Shown piece by piece: positions 40,876 through 50,200 of a DNA stretch of 64,000 nucleotides; within the stretch, counting starts at the first letter, position 1; the number at the start of each line of letters is the position of its first letter. Below the pieces are notes generated by a model that saw nothing but the letters and a program-made list of their open reading frames with translations, did no database searches and had not been told where the DNA came from. The translations under genes were made by a program, and so were the position numbers. Location: contig NZ_BBJB01000066.1 in the NCBI RefSeq assembly GCF_016584665.1, positions 62,001 to 126,000 on the forward strand, written 5' to 3'. The DNA is from Pseudanabaena sp. lw0831 (lineage in GTDB: Bacteria > Cyanobacteriota > Cyanobacteriia > Pseudanabaenales > Pseudanabaenaceae).

Positions 40876-42393
40876 ATGCCCCGTGACCTGCGATCGTTTC
40901 TCAATCTGCTCGAAGAACGCAAACAACTCCATCGCGTTAAAGCCCTTGTCGATTCTGAATTAGAAATTGCGGAGATTAGCAATCGTCTTTTACAGTCGGC
41001 TGGGCCAGCGCTACTATTTGAGAATGTCAAGGGTTATAAAACACCAGTTGCTGTAAATCTATTGGGGACAGTTGAGCGGGTCTGCTGGGCGATGGGCATG
41101 AAGGAGCAATCGGAATTAGAAGTACTCGGCGTAAAATTAGGAAAGCTGCAAAGCCCGAAACCACCAAAAAAAATCTCTCAAGCGATCGAGTTCGGCAAGA
41201 TTCTCTTTGATGTAGTTAAGTCTCGTCCTCAAAAAGTTCTCTTTGGAAATGCGCCTTGTCAAGAAATCATCCTGCAAGGCGATGATGTCGATCTTGATCA
41301 GATTCCCATTCTCAAGCCCTATCCTAAAGATGGGGGGCGGGCAGTGACTCTTGCCTTAGTTATCACTAGAGATGTCGAGAATGGTATTCCTAATGTGGGC
41401 GTATACCGCTTGCAGCAGCAGTCTAAAAACACGATGACGGTGCAATGGCTGTCAGTACGTGGCGGCGCAAGACATTTACGCAAAGCAACTGAGGCGGGAA
41501 AGAAACTGGAAATTGCGATCGCGATCGGTGTTGATCCAGTTCTGATCATGGCGGCAGCAACTCCAATTCCTATAGATCTATCAGAATGGATTTTTGCAGG
41601 ACTCTATGGCAATGAAGGCGTACAGCTTACTAAATGTAAAACCCTTAACTTAGAAGTTCCCGCCTGTGCGGAATATGTTTTAGAAGGCACGATTACGCCC
41701 CATGAAGTGGGAACTGATGGGCCATTTGGCGATCATATGGGCTATTACGGCGGTATTAACGATCAAGCGCCATTGATTAGATTTCATTGCATGACTCACC
41801 GCAAAGATCCGATTTATCTGACTACCTTTAGTGGCTTGCCTCCCAAGGAAGAAGCGATGATAGCGATCGCTCTAAATCGCATTTATACCCCCATCCTTCG
41901 CCAACAGGTTTCCGAAATTACCGATTTCTTTTTACCAATGGAAGCGCTGTCATATAAAGCCGCAATTATTTCGATCAAAAAAGCTTATCCTGGGCAAGCT
42001 AGACGCGCTGCCCTCGCATTCTGGAGCGCCTTGCCACAGTTTACCTATACCAAATTTGTGATCGTCGTTGACCACACAATTAACATTCGCGATCCGCGTA
42101 TGGTAGTTTGGGCGCTCAGTTCCAAGGTTGACCCCACTCGCGATGTATTTATCTTGCCCGATAATCCCTTTGATTCCCTTGATTTTGCCTGTGAGAAGGA
42201 AGGTCTAGGCGGACGTATGGGAATTGATGCGACGACTAAGATCTATCCTGAAACCGATCGCGATTGGGGAGATCCATTAGAGAGCGATCCTGATGTGGCG
42301 GATATGGTAACGCGCCGTTGGGCTGAATATGGTTTAGCCGACTTGAAGCTGGATGGAGCCGATCCTAATTTGTTTGGCTATGACATGCACTAA
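40876..42393 (+). CDS. ubiD: UbiD-family decarboxylase
   Basis: Encodes 505 residues. Prenylated-FMN-dependent decarboxylase; in cyanobacteria the likely reaction is removal of the carboxyl from a prenylated 4-hydroxybenzoate in plastoquinone synthesis. Landmarks: MPRDLRSFLNLLEERKQLHR, PALLFENVKGYKTPVAVNLL, IPILKPYPKDGGRAVTLALV, VGVYRLQQQSKNTMTVQWL, GTDGPFGDHMGYYGG and HRKDPIYLTTFSGLPPKEE. The Arg and Glu residues of the conserved E-R-E network fall in these blocks. Full length. The flavin prenyltransferase (ubiX) is not in the window. Confidence 0.93.
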   Translation: MPRDLRSFLNLLEERKQLHRVKALVDSELEIAEISNRLLQSAGPALLFENVKGYKTPVAVNLLGTVERVCWAMGMKEQSELEVLGVKLGKLQSPKPPKKISQAIEFGKILFDVVKSRPQKVLFGNAPCQEIILQGDDVDLDQIPILKPYPKDGGRAVTLALVITRDVENGIPNVGVYRLQQQSKNTMTVQWLSVRGGARHLRKATEAGKKLEIAIAIGVDPVLIMAAATPIPIDLSEWIFAGLYGNEGVQLTKCKTLNLEVPACAEYVLEGTITPHEVGTDGPFGDHMGYYGGINDQAPLIRFHCMTHRKDPIYLTTFSGLPPKEEAMIAIALNRIYTPILRQQVSEITDFFLPMEALSYKAAIISIKKAYPGQARRAALAFWSALPQFTYTKFVIVVDHTINIRDPRMVVWALSSKVDPTRDVFILPDNPFDSLDFACEKEGLGGRMGIDATTKIYPETDRDWGDPLESDPDVADMVTRRWAEYGLADLKLDGADPNLFGYDMH

Positions 42394-42401
42394 CAATCGT
42401 G

Positions 42402-42437
42402 ATAGATGCGGCGCTTTGCGACCCATCTATTTTTTTA
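42402..42437 (+). terminator. Terminator after ubiD
   Basis: ATAGATG ... CATCTAT with an imperfect CGGCGCTTTGCG inner stem, then TTTTTTT. It overlaps the end of the opposite-strand Rpn-type gene. Confidence 0.55.
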
Positions 42438-43350
42438 ATTTTTTTGAGGAACGCTTTACTTTTGATGCATTAGGAATCTGGGACTGTTTTGTCTGGAGGA
42501 GTTGTAGTTTTTTAACTTGTTTTAAGGTTAACCCTGTAAACTGGGCAACTAAATCAATGGAAACGTTGGAACGCACCATGTTTATGGCGATTTGGTTTCT
42601 TTCCTTAGTCTTACCTTCAGCTATGCCTTCAGCTATGCCTTCAGCCTTGCCTTCAGCTATGCCTTCAGCTATGCCTTCAGCCTTGCCTTCAGCCTTGCCT
42701 TCAGCCTTGCCTTCAGCCTTGCCTTCCAGCAGAATTTCTTGATAAATCACTGATTCCTTCATGATTTCGCTCCTTAAAAGTCTTTGGATGATTTCTTTGT
42801 CTAGGGCTATGCCAGATATTATAGCTGTCGATGCGGCTACGTTACTTTGGACTTGTTTATCGGTAATATTTTCAATTTGCCTTGCAACTTTTCTTAATGT
42901 TTCTTCAGGGTTGTCGGTTTGGGACAGTGTGGCAAATGGTAAAAGCCCTGAATATTTTTGAAATATTTCGGTTGGCTGCTCCCAGAGACGGATTACGTTG
43001 AATTGATGATTTAGTTCTCTTAAATTAAAGGTATTTTCATATACCAAGGGTGATTGGCTGGGGGTGAGATAAATAACTACTTGATGAATCTCCTTTTCAG
43101 GAAATCTCCGATATAGCCTCAGCCGATAATCAGCCATGCGAAAAGGAATATTTTTATTTGGGTCGGTTTGAAATTCAATATGCAGGATCAGTTCTGTTGA
43201 TTCTAGAAATATAATTGAGTCAGCGCGGATCGGCTCGACTGAAAGTTCCGACGGTTCGAGTTTGGTTAGAGGGATAGATTTTCCTAATATCCAACTCGCA
43301 AAGTCTTTGGAGAAGCTCTCTGCCAGAAATTTACAGATGTTATCGATCAT
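42427..43350 (-). CDS. Rpn-family (PD-(D/E)XK) recombination-promoting nuclease/transposase-like protein
   Basis: Encodes 307 residues. The N-terminal ~190 residues form the Rpn/DUF4351-type nuclease domain: DNICKFLAESFSKDFASWIL, VEPIRADSIIFLES with the first acidic residue, LILHIEFQTDPNKNIPFRM with the E-x-Q catalytic strand, YRLRLYRRFPEKEIHQVVIY, then a helical part. After residue ~230 come ten units of EGKA or EGIA, then a Lys-rich tail (LKQVKKLQLLQTKQ). The EG-A tract is a low-complexity helix common in this family. Related proteins promote RecA-independent recombination; the local role is unknown. It lies next to pseudopilin genes but is probably not part of that operon. Confidence 0.85.
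   Translation of the reverse strand: MIDNICKFLAESFSKDFASWILGKSIPLTKLEPSELSVEPIRADSIIFLESTELILHIEFQTDPNKNIPFRMADYRLRLYRRFPEKEIHQVVIYLTPSQSPLVYENTFNLRELNHQFNVIRLWEQPTEIFQKYSGLLPFATLSQTDNPEETLRKVARQIENITDKQVQSNVAASTAIISGIALDKEIIQRLLRSEIMKESVIYQEILLEGKAEGKAEGKAEGKAEGIAEGIAEGKAEGIAEGIAEGKTKERNQIAINMVRSNVSIDLVAQFTGLTLKQVKKLQLLQTKQSQIPNASKVKRSSKKLKK
42612..42727. repeat. 12-base tandem repeat in the Rpn-type gene
   Basis: About ten in-frame copies of CTTCAGCTATGC or CTTCAGCCTTGC, encoding the EGIA/EGKA tract. The copy number is likely variable between strains. Confidence 0.9.
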
Positions 43351-43362
43351 TGAGAAATTTTA

Positions 43363-43953
43363 TCATTGATTACATTCTTCGTTTTCAGCTACACGCATAG
43401 CACCTAATATTGTCGAGATAATCACACATTTTTTGCGATCGCCAGATCTACTCACAAAAGTGATCCGACCCATTTCACCTAGACCGTTGGGATTACCCTT
43501 AGATTTAAACTGAACACGATATACGTTTGGATCTGGAACTGCCGTCAGTTGTGTAAATGTTGTCCTTGGTTGCATTTCTGTATTCTCAACAATTCGTACG
43601 CCTCCATCGAAATTTTGCCAAGGCAGGTTGTCCCAATATTCTTTCGTCATTGATGATGGAGGAGCTTGGTGCACTGCGTATTGGGCAAAGTTAGGCATAT
43701 TTCTAAAAGTTACTTGCCACATGGTTTGGGTGCGTTTAGCATTACTTTGAGCTAGGCGCAGAGTGCTAAATGCTTGACTTTGGGCAGTGTTGAGTCTTTG
43801 GTTATTGGCAAATCCTAACCAAGATGGTGCGGATATAGCTGCCAAAATGCCAATCATCGCCATCACAACTAAGACTTCGATCAGTGTAAACCCGATGATT
43901 GTAGAACGGCGATCGCGCTTTCTTGATCGATATCCTCTGACAATTAGTGTCAT
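43363..43953 (-). CDS. Pseudopilin of the hps operon (GspH/FimT-like)
   Basis: Encodes 196 residues. The type IV prepilin site GFTLIEVLVVMAMIGILAAI follows a basic 20-residue leader; cleavage would be after the Gly by PilD-type peptidase. Glu at +5 is present. The C-terminal domain is beta-rich with GVRIVENTEMQ and GRITFVSRSGDRKKC, like minor pseudopilins. Very similar to the next gene upstream at SAPSWLGFANNQRLN against APSWLGFVNNQRIN, so the two are paralogues. Last gene of the minus-strand hps row; a palindrome separates the two. Confidence 0.88.
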   Translation of the reverse strand: MTLIVRGYRSRKRDRRSTIIGFTLIEVLVVMAMIGILAAISAPSWLGFANNQRLNTAQSQAFSTLRLAQSNAKRTQTMWQVTFRNMPNFAQYAVHQAPPSSMTKEYWDNLPWQNFDGGVRIVENTEMQPRTTFTQLTAVPDPNVYRVQFKSKGNPNGLGEMGRITFVSRSGDRKKCVIISTILGAMRVAENEECNQ

Positions 43954-44030
43954 TTTTCTGTGACTTTTAACTATAATTATCTGGCAATTATAGTATTTAT
44001 TTAATGATTATGGATAATTTTAGAGGCTAA

Positions 44031-44086
44031 TAAACCCAATAAAAGAGCTTCAGCGCAAAGCGCCGCAGCTCTTTTATTGGGTTTTA
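44031..44086 (-). terminator. Long palindrome (AAACCCAA class) between two pseudopilin genes
   Basis: AAACCCAATAAAAGAGCT, core CAGCGC-AAA-GCGCCG, AGCTCTTTTATTGGGTTT. It lies about 40 bases past the stop of the upstream pseudopilin gene and 78 bases before the next minus-strand start, so it may reduce expression of the last gene. Confidence 0.8.
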
Positions 44087-44126
44087 TGTCTTAAGTAAAA
44101 CTTGCATTGCTATATCTAAAATTGGA

Positions 44127-44792
44127 TCAAATTGGGTTTATACAGCTTCCATCAGAACCTGAGACAATAGCTCCAAGTAGAGTTCTGATGGCAATCCACC
44201 TAATTCTAGGACTGTTGTCTACAGATAGGTTTATACAAATAGGATAAACCAACTGATTGCCAGGGTCATACACAAGCCCTCTCGAATCAAACTGTATTGT
44301 ATAGGGGCTAGCTAAGATGGTTGGAGCCACAGCAGGAGTGATCGAGCCACCTGATGTTACACTCGAAATCCTAACACCTGGCTCTAGAGATTGTAGACCA
44401 GCACCAGTTCTGACATTATCTATCTGATAGGCATTTGTAGTTTGCCCAGTCGTAAAAGTAATTTGAGTTCTATTTGCATTACTAGAACTACGGATTTTTG
44501 CATCTGATTGGGCAACTTTAATTGCTTGGAAGATTTTGGTTTGAGAAGCATTAATGCGTTGGTTATTGACAAAACCTAACCAAGATGGCGCAGCGATCGC
44601 ACTGAGGATGCCAACCATGATCATCACAACCAGAACCTCTAAAAGTGTAAACCCTAGAGATTTGGAATAGCGATCGCGGCGTTTTTTGGGAGTTGTAAAT
44701 GCTAGAACTTTGCGCTGATTTGTGACAATCAAGCTTCGGAAGAAGCTTGACAAATTTCTAGGAAGGTTACTAAAAAAATTGGAAGTAAACAT
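44127..44792 (-). CDS. Pseudopilin of the hps operon (GspH/FimT-like)
   Basis: Encodes about 221 residues from ATG 44792, with AAGGTG 12 bases upstream; a GTG at 44807 is the alternative. The prepilin site is GFTLLEVLVVMIMVGILSAI with Glu+5, after a long basic leader (about 45 residues). APSWLGFVNNQRINASQTKI is shared with the downstream paralogue. The C-terminal beta domain has YTIQFDSRGLVYDPGNQLVY and a Cys pair (ICIN, SCIN). Eight bases lie between the HpsC-type stop and the GTG start, so they are likely co-transcribed. Confidence 0.87.
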   Translation of the reverse strand: MFTSNFFSNLPRNLSSFFRSLIVTNQRKVLAFTTPKKRRDRYSKSLGFTLLEVLVVMIMVGILSAIAAPSWLGFVNNQRINASQTKIFQAIKVAQSDAKIRSSSNANRTQITFTTGQTTNAYQIDNVRTGAGLQSLEPGVRISSVTSGGSITPAVAPTILASPYTIQFDSRGLVYDPGNQLVYPICINLSVDNSPRIRWIAIRTLLGAIVSGSDGSCINPI

Positions 44793-44814
44793 TTTTTTGG
44801 ATTTCACCTTGTTA

Positions 44815-46233
44815 CTACTTACCTAAACCGATCTGACTACGCCCAAAGCTCCGCACATCAGCGGTTGGGAAAAACGTAATATTATTTGCTGTTGGCGCTC
44901 TCCTAGTTCTATCAGTCGCAGGAGTTGTCAACCGCGCGATCGCATTACCGCGCATGAAGATTCTGGCTGTAACTGTATTTGGAGAAACACAAGCATAAAA
45001 ACTACTCAGCCTTGAAGGATTACTGCCACCGATAGCAGAATCAGCAAAATTGGCAGGAATTCTCTGCGTGAAGTTATTTGCAGGATCTGTCGTACCAACT
45101 CCCACCGAAGGATCGTCACAATCCAGATTTTTATTTGGAGTAGTAGCATCATTCCTGCCAATAGGAATCTTAAAGGCAGCGGTAGCTGAAGCAGGAATTC
45201 CAGTACCAGCCGCAACTACATCACCACCTTGGTTGGTGTTATAGGCAGTATCGTCGATAAAGTCTACAAGGGTGACAAAAGGACTAAGGGTAAAATTAAA
45301 ATCGTCAAACTTTTTCCAAGATGTTAGTCCACCTGCGGTTGAGAAGTCGGGTCGATTAAATCCTACGGATGGAGAAATGAAATATTGATTACGATCTTCT
45401 AGAGGAACAGGAACTGTGATCAACGGGGAAATGTTGATGGGCAATCTCGTAGTTACTTGTGTTGCTGCTGGGCAGCCGACAGACCCGATCGCGCCGCCAT
45501 TACTACAATAACCCACATACCCATCTTTGATCTCCCATCTCAAAATCCGAGCAGTCTGTGACCAGCCACTTGTATTGTTGCTAGCAATAGTTGGGTCATC
45601 GTTTTTTAGGTAATAGGCGACCAGAGCATAGGTGTATGTGTCTCTCCCGTAGGCTCTACTATTAGCACCACTACTACTTGTCCTACAGTCTGTTAATTCT
45701 GTTAGTGATGCTGGTGGTGTTGCTGCTGCATTATTTACATAGGGCATACAACCAATAAATTCATCAGGCGGCACTAGATAGGTTGCCGCTGGATTGCTAT
45801 AGCTTGATCTTGCGTCGGGATCAAAAGTAAATCTTTTCCAAAAAACTAAGATCGGGGTACAGGTATTAGAGGTTTGATTACATTCAGTACTGGGACCTGT
45901 TGTTTGCATATGTGGTAGTTGACTATTGATCGAAGCCAGCCCTTCTGCACCATAGATATAAATTGCTTCTTGCAGATCGTCTGCTATGTAGCTAATGGCT
46001 GCTTGAAGTTCTTCTTGAGCATTGGTCTTAACTGTCTCTTTCCGATCGCTATCTAGCACACCCACCAAAAATCCCAGCATGATCGCAACCATCAACGAGG
46101 CAATCAGAGCCGCCACTAACAACTCAATCAAGGTAAACCCAGAGGCAAAACCTTGACGATGCCGAGATTTTGGCGATCGCAATAGCCATTTGTGTTGCCG
46201 AAATGCCATTATTTTATGGAGAAGTTTTTTCAT
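44815..46233 (-). CDS. hpsC: Hormogonium polysaccharide secretion pseudopilin HpsC
   Basis: Encodes 472 residues. The prepilin motif GFTLIELLVAALIASLMVAI follows a basic leader ending in KSRHRQGFAS. Then comes the long helix ERKETVKTNAQEELQAAISY and DDLQEAIYIYGAEGL, and a large extracellular domain rich in Asn, Thr, Pro and Cys. It is the PilW/PulJ-like pseudopilin known as HpsC in filamentous cyanobacteria. In Nostoc the hps genes are needed for polysaccharide secretion and gliding of hormogonia. It follows hpsB on the same strand with a 41-base gap. Confidence 0.85.
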   Translation of the reverse strand: MKKLLHKIMAFRQHKWLLRSPKSRHRQGFASGFTLIELLVAALIASLMVAIMLGFLVGVLDSDRKETVKTNAQEELQAAISYIADDLQEAIYIYGAEGLASINSQLPHMQTTGPSTECNQTSNTCTPILVFWKRFTFDPDARSSYSNPAATYLVPPDEFIGCMPYVNNAAATPPASLTELTDCRTSSSGANSRAYGRDTYTYALVAYYLKNDDPTIASNNTSGWSQTARILRWEIKDGYVGYCSNGGAIGSVGCPAATQVTTRLPINISPLITVPVPLEDRNQYFISPSVGFNRPDFSTAGGLTSWKKFDDFNFTLSPFVTLVDFIDDTAYNTNQGGDVVAAGTGIPASATAAFKIPIGRNDATTPNKNLDCDDPSVGVGTTDPANNFTQRIPANFADSAIGGSNPSRLSSFYACVSPNTVTARIFMRGNAIARLTTPATDRTRRAPTANNITFFPTADVRSFGRSQIGLGK

Positions 46234-46274
46234 AGGACAGATTGCCTTACTTGATTAGCCTTACTTGATTACTG

Positions 46275-47102
46275 TTACGAGCCAATGCCCTTTTTGATGT
46301 CATCAATATTTTTGGGATTGACAGTAGGCAGAAAAATCTGCGATCGCATTGTCACAATCGGACATCTACTCGTACCTGTACTAGAAAATGGGGTTTTACT
46401 TTGAGCACATTCAGGTTCTGTCCCAACTCTAGGTAACGCAGCTCCTGCTGATAGTGCATCGGCACGGTAGACTCTAATCGCTAGCCAGAAACCTTGATTT
46501 TTGAGGTCAGTAGATGCAGTTGCTACTGCGCTAAATGGACCACTTCGCATGGGCTGAATAAAGAAGTCTTGCGGATCGTCGACACTAAATCCATTGCCAT
46601 TAGCATCAACACAGACACCAGGGACTTTTCCTGCTGGAACATTATTTGCAAGGCTGTTATTACAGATTGTCGCGGGTGGAAAGCTAGTTGTAGTTGGTGG
46701 CTGAACCGTTTTAGTTGGATCAAGTGGAGCAGCTGGATCTTCAAATGAATATTGATCTTGAGAATTTGGCTGACTTATAACAAGATTGTTTGGGAAGTTG
46801 GTAACGTCAATGACTCCGCCTCTTACAGCATCGATATATGACCTTCCTGCCTGAGTCGCCTGATCGATCCTTCTGGCGTTGACTCTTGCTGAGGTGGAAA
46901 GCGCGACCATCGGTGCGATCGATACAATTAATATCCCGACTACTACCGCCGCCACCAGAGATTCTAGTATGGTGAAACCAGCCGCTTCTGACTCAAGCGA
47001 TCGCCTGGTCTTGAGAAGATGGGACAGATAACCCGCCAAAGAAGGAGCCATATATGGCTTACTAGTCTTAGCACCGTCAGCTTTGCAATTTCGATTTAAC
47101 AT
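46275..47102 (-). CDS. hpsB: Hormogonium polysaccharide secretion pseudopilin HpsB
   Basis: Encodes 275 residues. A 40-residue leader precedes GFTILESLVAAVVVGILIVS (prepilin site, Glu+5 present). Then RVNARRIDQATQAGRSYIDA and VRGG, and a disulfide-capable domain with GKVPGVCVDANGNGFSVDD and CAQSKTPFSSTGTSRCPIV. Matches HpsB in organisation. It lies between hpsA and hpsC; a perfect hairpin sits in the hpsA-hpsB gap. Confidence 0.85.
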   Translation of the reverse strand: MLNRNCKADGAKTSKPYMAPSLAGYLSHLLKTRRSLESEAAGFTILESLVAAVVVGILIVSIAPMVALSTSARVNARRIDQATQAGRSYIDAVRGGVIDVTNFPNNLVISQPNSQDQYSFEDPAAPLDPTKTVQPPTTTSFPPATICNNSLANNVPAGKVPGVCVDANGNGFSVDDPQDFFIQPMRSGPFSAVATASTDLKNQGFWLAIRVYRADALSAGAALPRVGTEPECAQSKTPFSSTGTSRCPIVTMRSQIFLPTVNPKNIDDIKKGIGS

Positions 47103-47191
47103 AACCCACCATCATCAAAGAACAAGGACAAAGCATTTAAATTTTAATCGCACTTAATTGCCAAAAATCGCCAAAATCAGAATCTTAACTA

Positions 47192-47240
47192 TCAATCCTC
47201 TTTAATCCTTTCCTCATCAAAGAGGATTAAAGAGGATTGA
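47192..47240 (-). terminator. Intra-operon hairpin between hpsA and hpsB
   Basis: TCAATCCTCTTTAATCCT (47192-47209) and AGGATTAAAGAGGATTGA (47223-47240) are a perfect 18-base inverted repeat with a 13-base loop. On the minus strand it follows the hpsA stop by one base and precedes hpsB by 90 bases. It could act as a partial terminator or mRNA stabiliser that sets the ratio of giant HpsA to pseudopilins. Confidence 0.7.
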
Positions 47241-47241
47241 G

Positions 47242-50200
47242 TTATTCATATGTAATGGTTGGATTATCACCTGCTGTGGTAGTTCCGTACCTTGGAAAAT
47301 CGCAAGCGGAACGGCGATCGCTACCGCGCAAAGCGCGTTTGACATAGTTGGTTGGTGTAGTACCTTCTCTTTGCGCCCTACCCACATTCACAGCGGCAGT
47401 ACCAGCAACAGTGAGCGCTGTTGGATTAGCTGGCTCCAAAGCACAGAGCAGAGCCTCAACCCAAGCATCATCACCACTGATCTCTCTAAAGAACTCATTA
47501 GAACCAGCAATTGGTACGGCAAAGCGCTCAGCAAAGCGATCGGGTTGCTGTGTCAGCAGACCCACATCATAGCCCCAGAGACGAATCGGAGGAGAATAGT
47601 AAGGGAGTTGTTGACCTGTAGCTGACTGATAGAATAACTTATAGCCACTCAGCCCTGAGGAAGTCGGTAGCGCAGGATTCATAAAGATGGTCTTCATATC
47701 ACTGTAAGCCCCGACCGAAGGATTGTTGACCAAAGGGCCTGTAATTGCAAAGGGCGCAGTTGCAAAACGACTCCTTGTATTTTGGATAAATCCACCTGCG
47801 ATCTTGACTGGTACATTTTGCCAATTTTCAAGGAATCGGACAAAGTTGGCTAAGCCGCCACCTGTCTCACCTGTTGGGAAAGCGGGTGTCGGCAAGACAG
47901 TACCTGCGCTCACTCCTACTATAGAATTAATAGTGCTAGATACTGTATAGCTTATACCGTTTCTAGAAGGTGTACTACCTGCGACGAAGTACACATTAAC
48001 TTCAGTTTGGGTCGGACGAATCGTCCATTGACCAGTTGATGCACCAGGCGTACCGTTAATACCACCAGAAGCTGGCTGAGAAATGGAAGGATTATTGTTT
48101 GCGGTGGCATCGGGGACATGAAGTTGTAACACAGGTAATAGTGCGGGCTGATCGACCTCCGTCATTGCGGTAAACAATGTCGCATCGTTGATTGCTGGAT
48201 CTGTAGCACGGAATCCTAAGAAGCGTACACCTCGGAAGGATGTAAACTCGTCCATTACCGCTAGTTCTGATGTATTGGCTATAGTAGAAGCAGCATTTGG
48301 CATCGTACCGATGAAGTTACCAGTCACTACACTTGGTCTACTTGCAGTACCAGAAAACGCTAAGTTAGCAGGCCCAACCGTTAAAGTACCACCTCCTGTG
48401 GCAGCAGTTATTGTGGTTACAGAACCACCCAAAGTATCGCTCACCGTAAAAGTAGTCGCTGAAGGAGTGGACAGCACATAATAAACCCTGCCGTTAGTCA
48501 AACCTGTAGGAAGAGAATTAGTTGAACTATTGAAATAAACAGGTTTGCCGATTGGGAAGTTATGTGATGTCGTCGTCGTAATTGTATTTGATGCTGAAGC
48601 TACAAATGTAGGATTTGCATCAACCTTGGAGAAGACCCAGAAAATGTTGTTTGGATCGACTCCATCCAGCTTGATGCGGAAGCTATTAAACACAACGTCT
48701 TCAGCAGAGTCAGCCATCATAACGAAGACAGGGCTAGGACCGCGACGGATACTTGTAGGTGTACAAGTACTGCCAGCCCCTGTAACAGGATCAACACAGT
48801 TGGCTCTAAAGGTAAGCGTACCTGTCAGAGTTCTTGTACCTCCGACTACCGTACCTAAGCTCACGGATGGATCGGCTGCACCCAAATTCTTCAAGTTGTA
48901 AACATGAACCTTGTTATTGGCAAAGGTGTTAATGGCTCCAAGGGAAAGATTAATATTAGAGCTAATGTCGATAGTTCCAGAGCCATTGCTAGTAAGGTCG
49001 ATCGCAGGACCTCCTAATGAGGTTGACAGCTTGAACTTAGAGACCGTTGTTGATGTCGATACATCTTTGTCGCGAACGTAGTATGTCGTGATTGGGGCTA
49101 GTGGTGGTGTTGCTGCTGGCAGTGAACCTGGACCAAAAACAATAGGCTGGTTATTGGTAAAAGTATTACCTGGCAATATAAGTTCATTCGTTGCAATATC
49201 TACCGTTGTGGCACTTGCAGTAAACGAAAGTTTTCCAAAGTCAGGCGCAGGAGTATTTGTACCATTGTTACCGTTTGTAGAGGCATTAGGTGATAAGCCA
49301 ATAAAACCAGCATTACCAGGTACAAGTAGAGCGCTGCGTAGACCAGTACCAGCGGCTAGACTTGGGAAAGTGCCTGTAGGAGCAGTACCCATGAAGTTAG
49401 AGATCGCAGCACCAGGGGTATTAGTTCCCGTGGGACAACTACCAGTCGTGATGTCTCTCTGTGTCTGAGTTGTACCATTCGCAAGATTCAGAATCTTATC
49501 TATGGACTGATAAGCACGGGAATTGCCAGTACCACCACATACCGCAAAGGTAGTAGCAGGTTGAACTGAACTGGTAGTACTCTGCGAACTGATGTTGTCA
49601 CTGGGGAAGTGTGGGTTATAAGGCAGATTAAGATTGAGTAGATTAGCTGTAGATGCACTAGTATTGAAAGCCGCAGTCTCCGTAGAGCATCGCTCATCGA
49701 CAATCCCAGTACTTGAGTTAATACAAACAGTATCAGGAAGTAAAAGCCTTCCTGTGCTGTTTAAGTTGGCTCTTCCCGCACCACCGATCGCAGGGAAACT
49801 CAAGTTATTGATAAAGAGGTTACTAGCTGAATAGCTAATATTGTTTCCTTCTCCAATCCAGTTACCAGCGCTGCCTGCTGCCTTGTACCAAAGCGTTCCA
49901 TTTGCTGTGGGAGGCAAGCTGTTTGACATCTGCTGACCATTGTTGCTACCAGTGGTGAGGTTACCAGGCAACATTGGAATTTCACCTAGAGCTTCAGGGC
50001 GCTGAGGAATGTCAGGGAAAATCCCACTCTCTAGAGATAGCGTCGCTTGACCAGTGCCTAGAGCCGTTAGATCAATTACTGCACCGTTTAATGTTGTCGA
50101 AAGCTTAAATGTATCTCCGACCACATCACGAACATAGTAAGTCGAACCTACCGCCAATGCTGGTGTTGCTACTGGCACTGTGCCACCAGTAACCGACAAA

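Noticed and set aside
42612-42727. Possible CRISPR-like array
   Set aside because: 12-base units directly joined with no spacers; it is an in-frame coding microsatellite.
42353-42742. Frame with repeated PSAMPSALP opposite the Rpn-type gene
   Set aside because: It is the antisense reading of the EGKA repeat and overlaps the ubiD end; no family.
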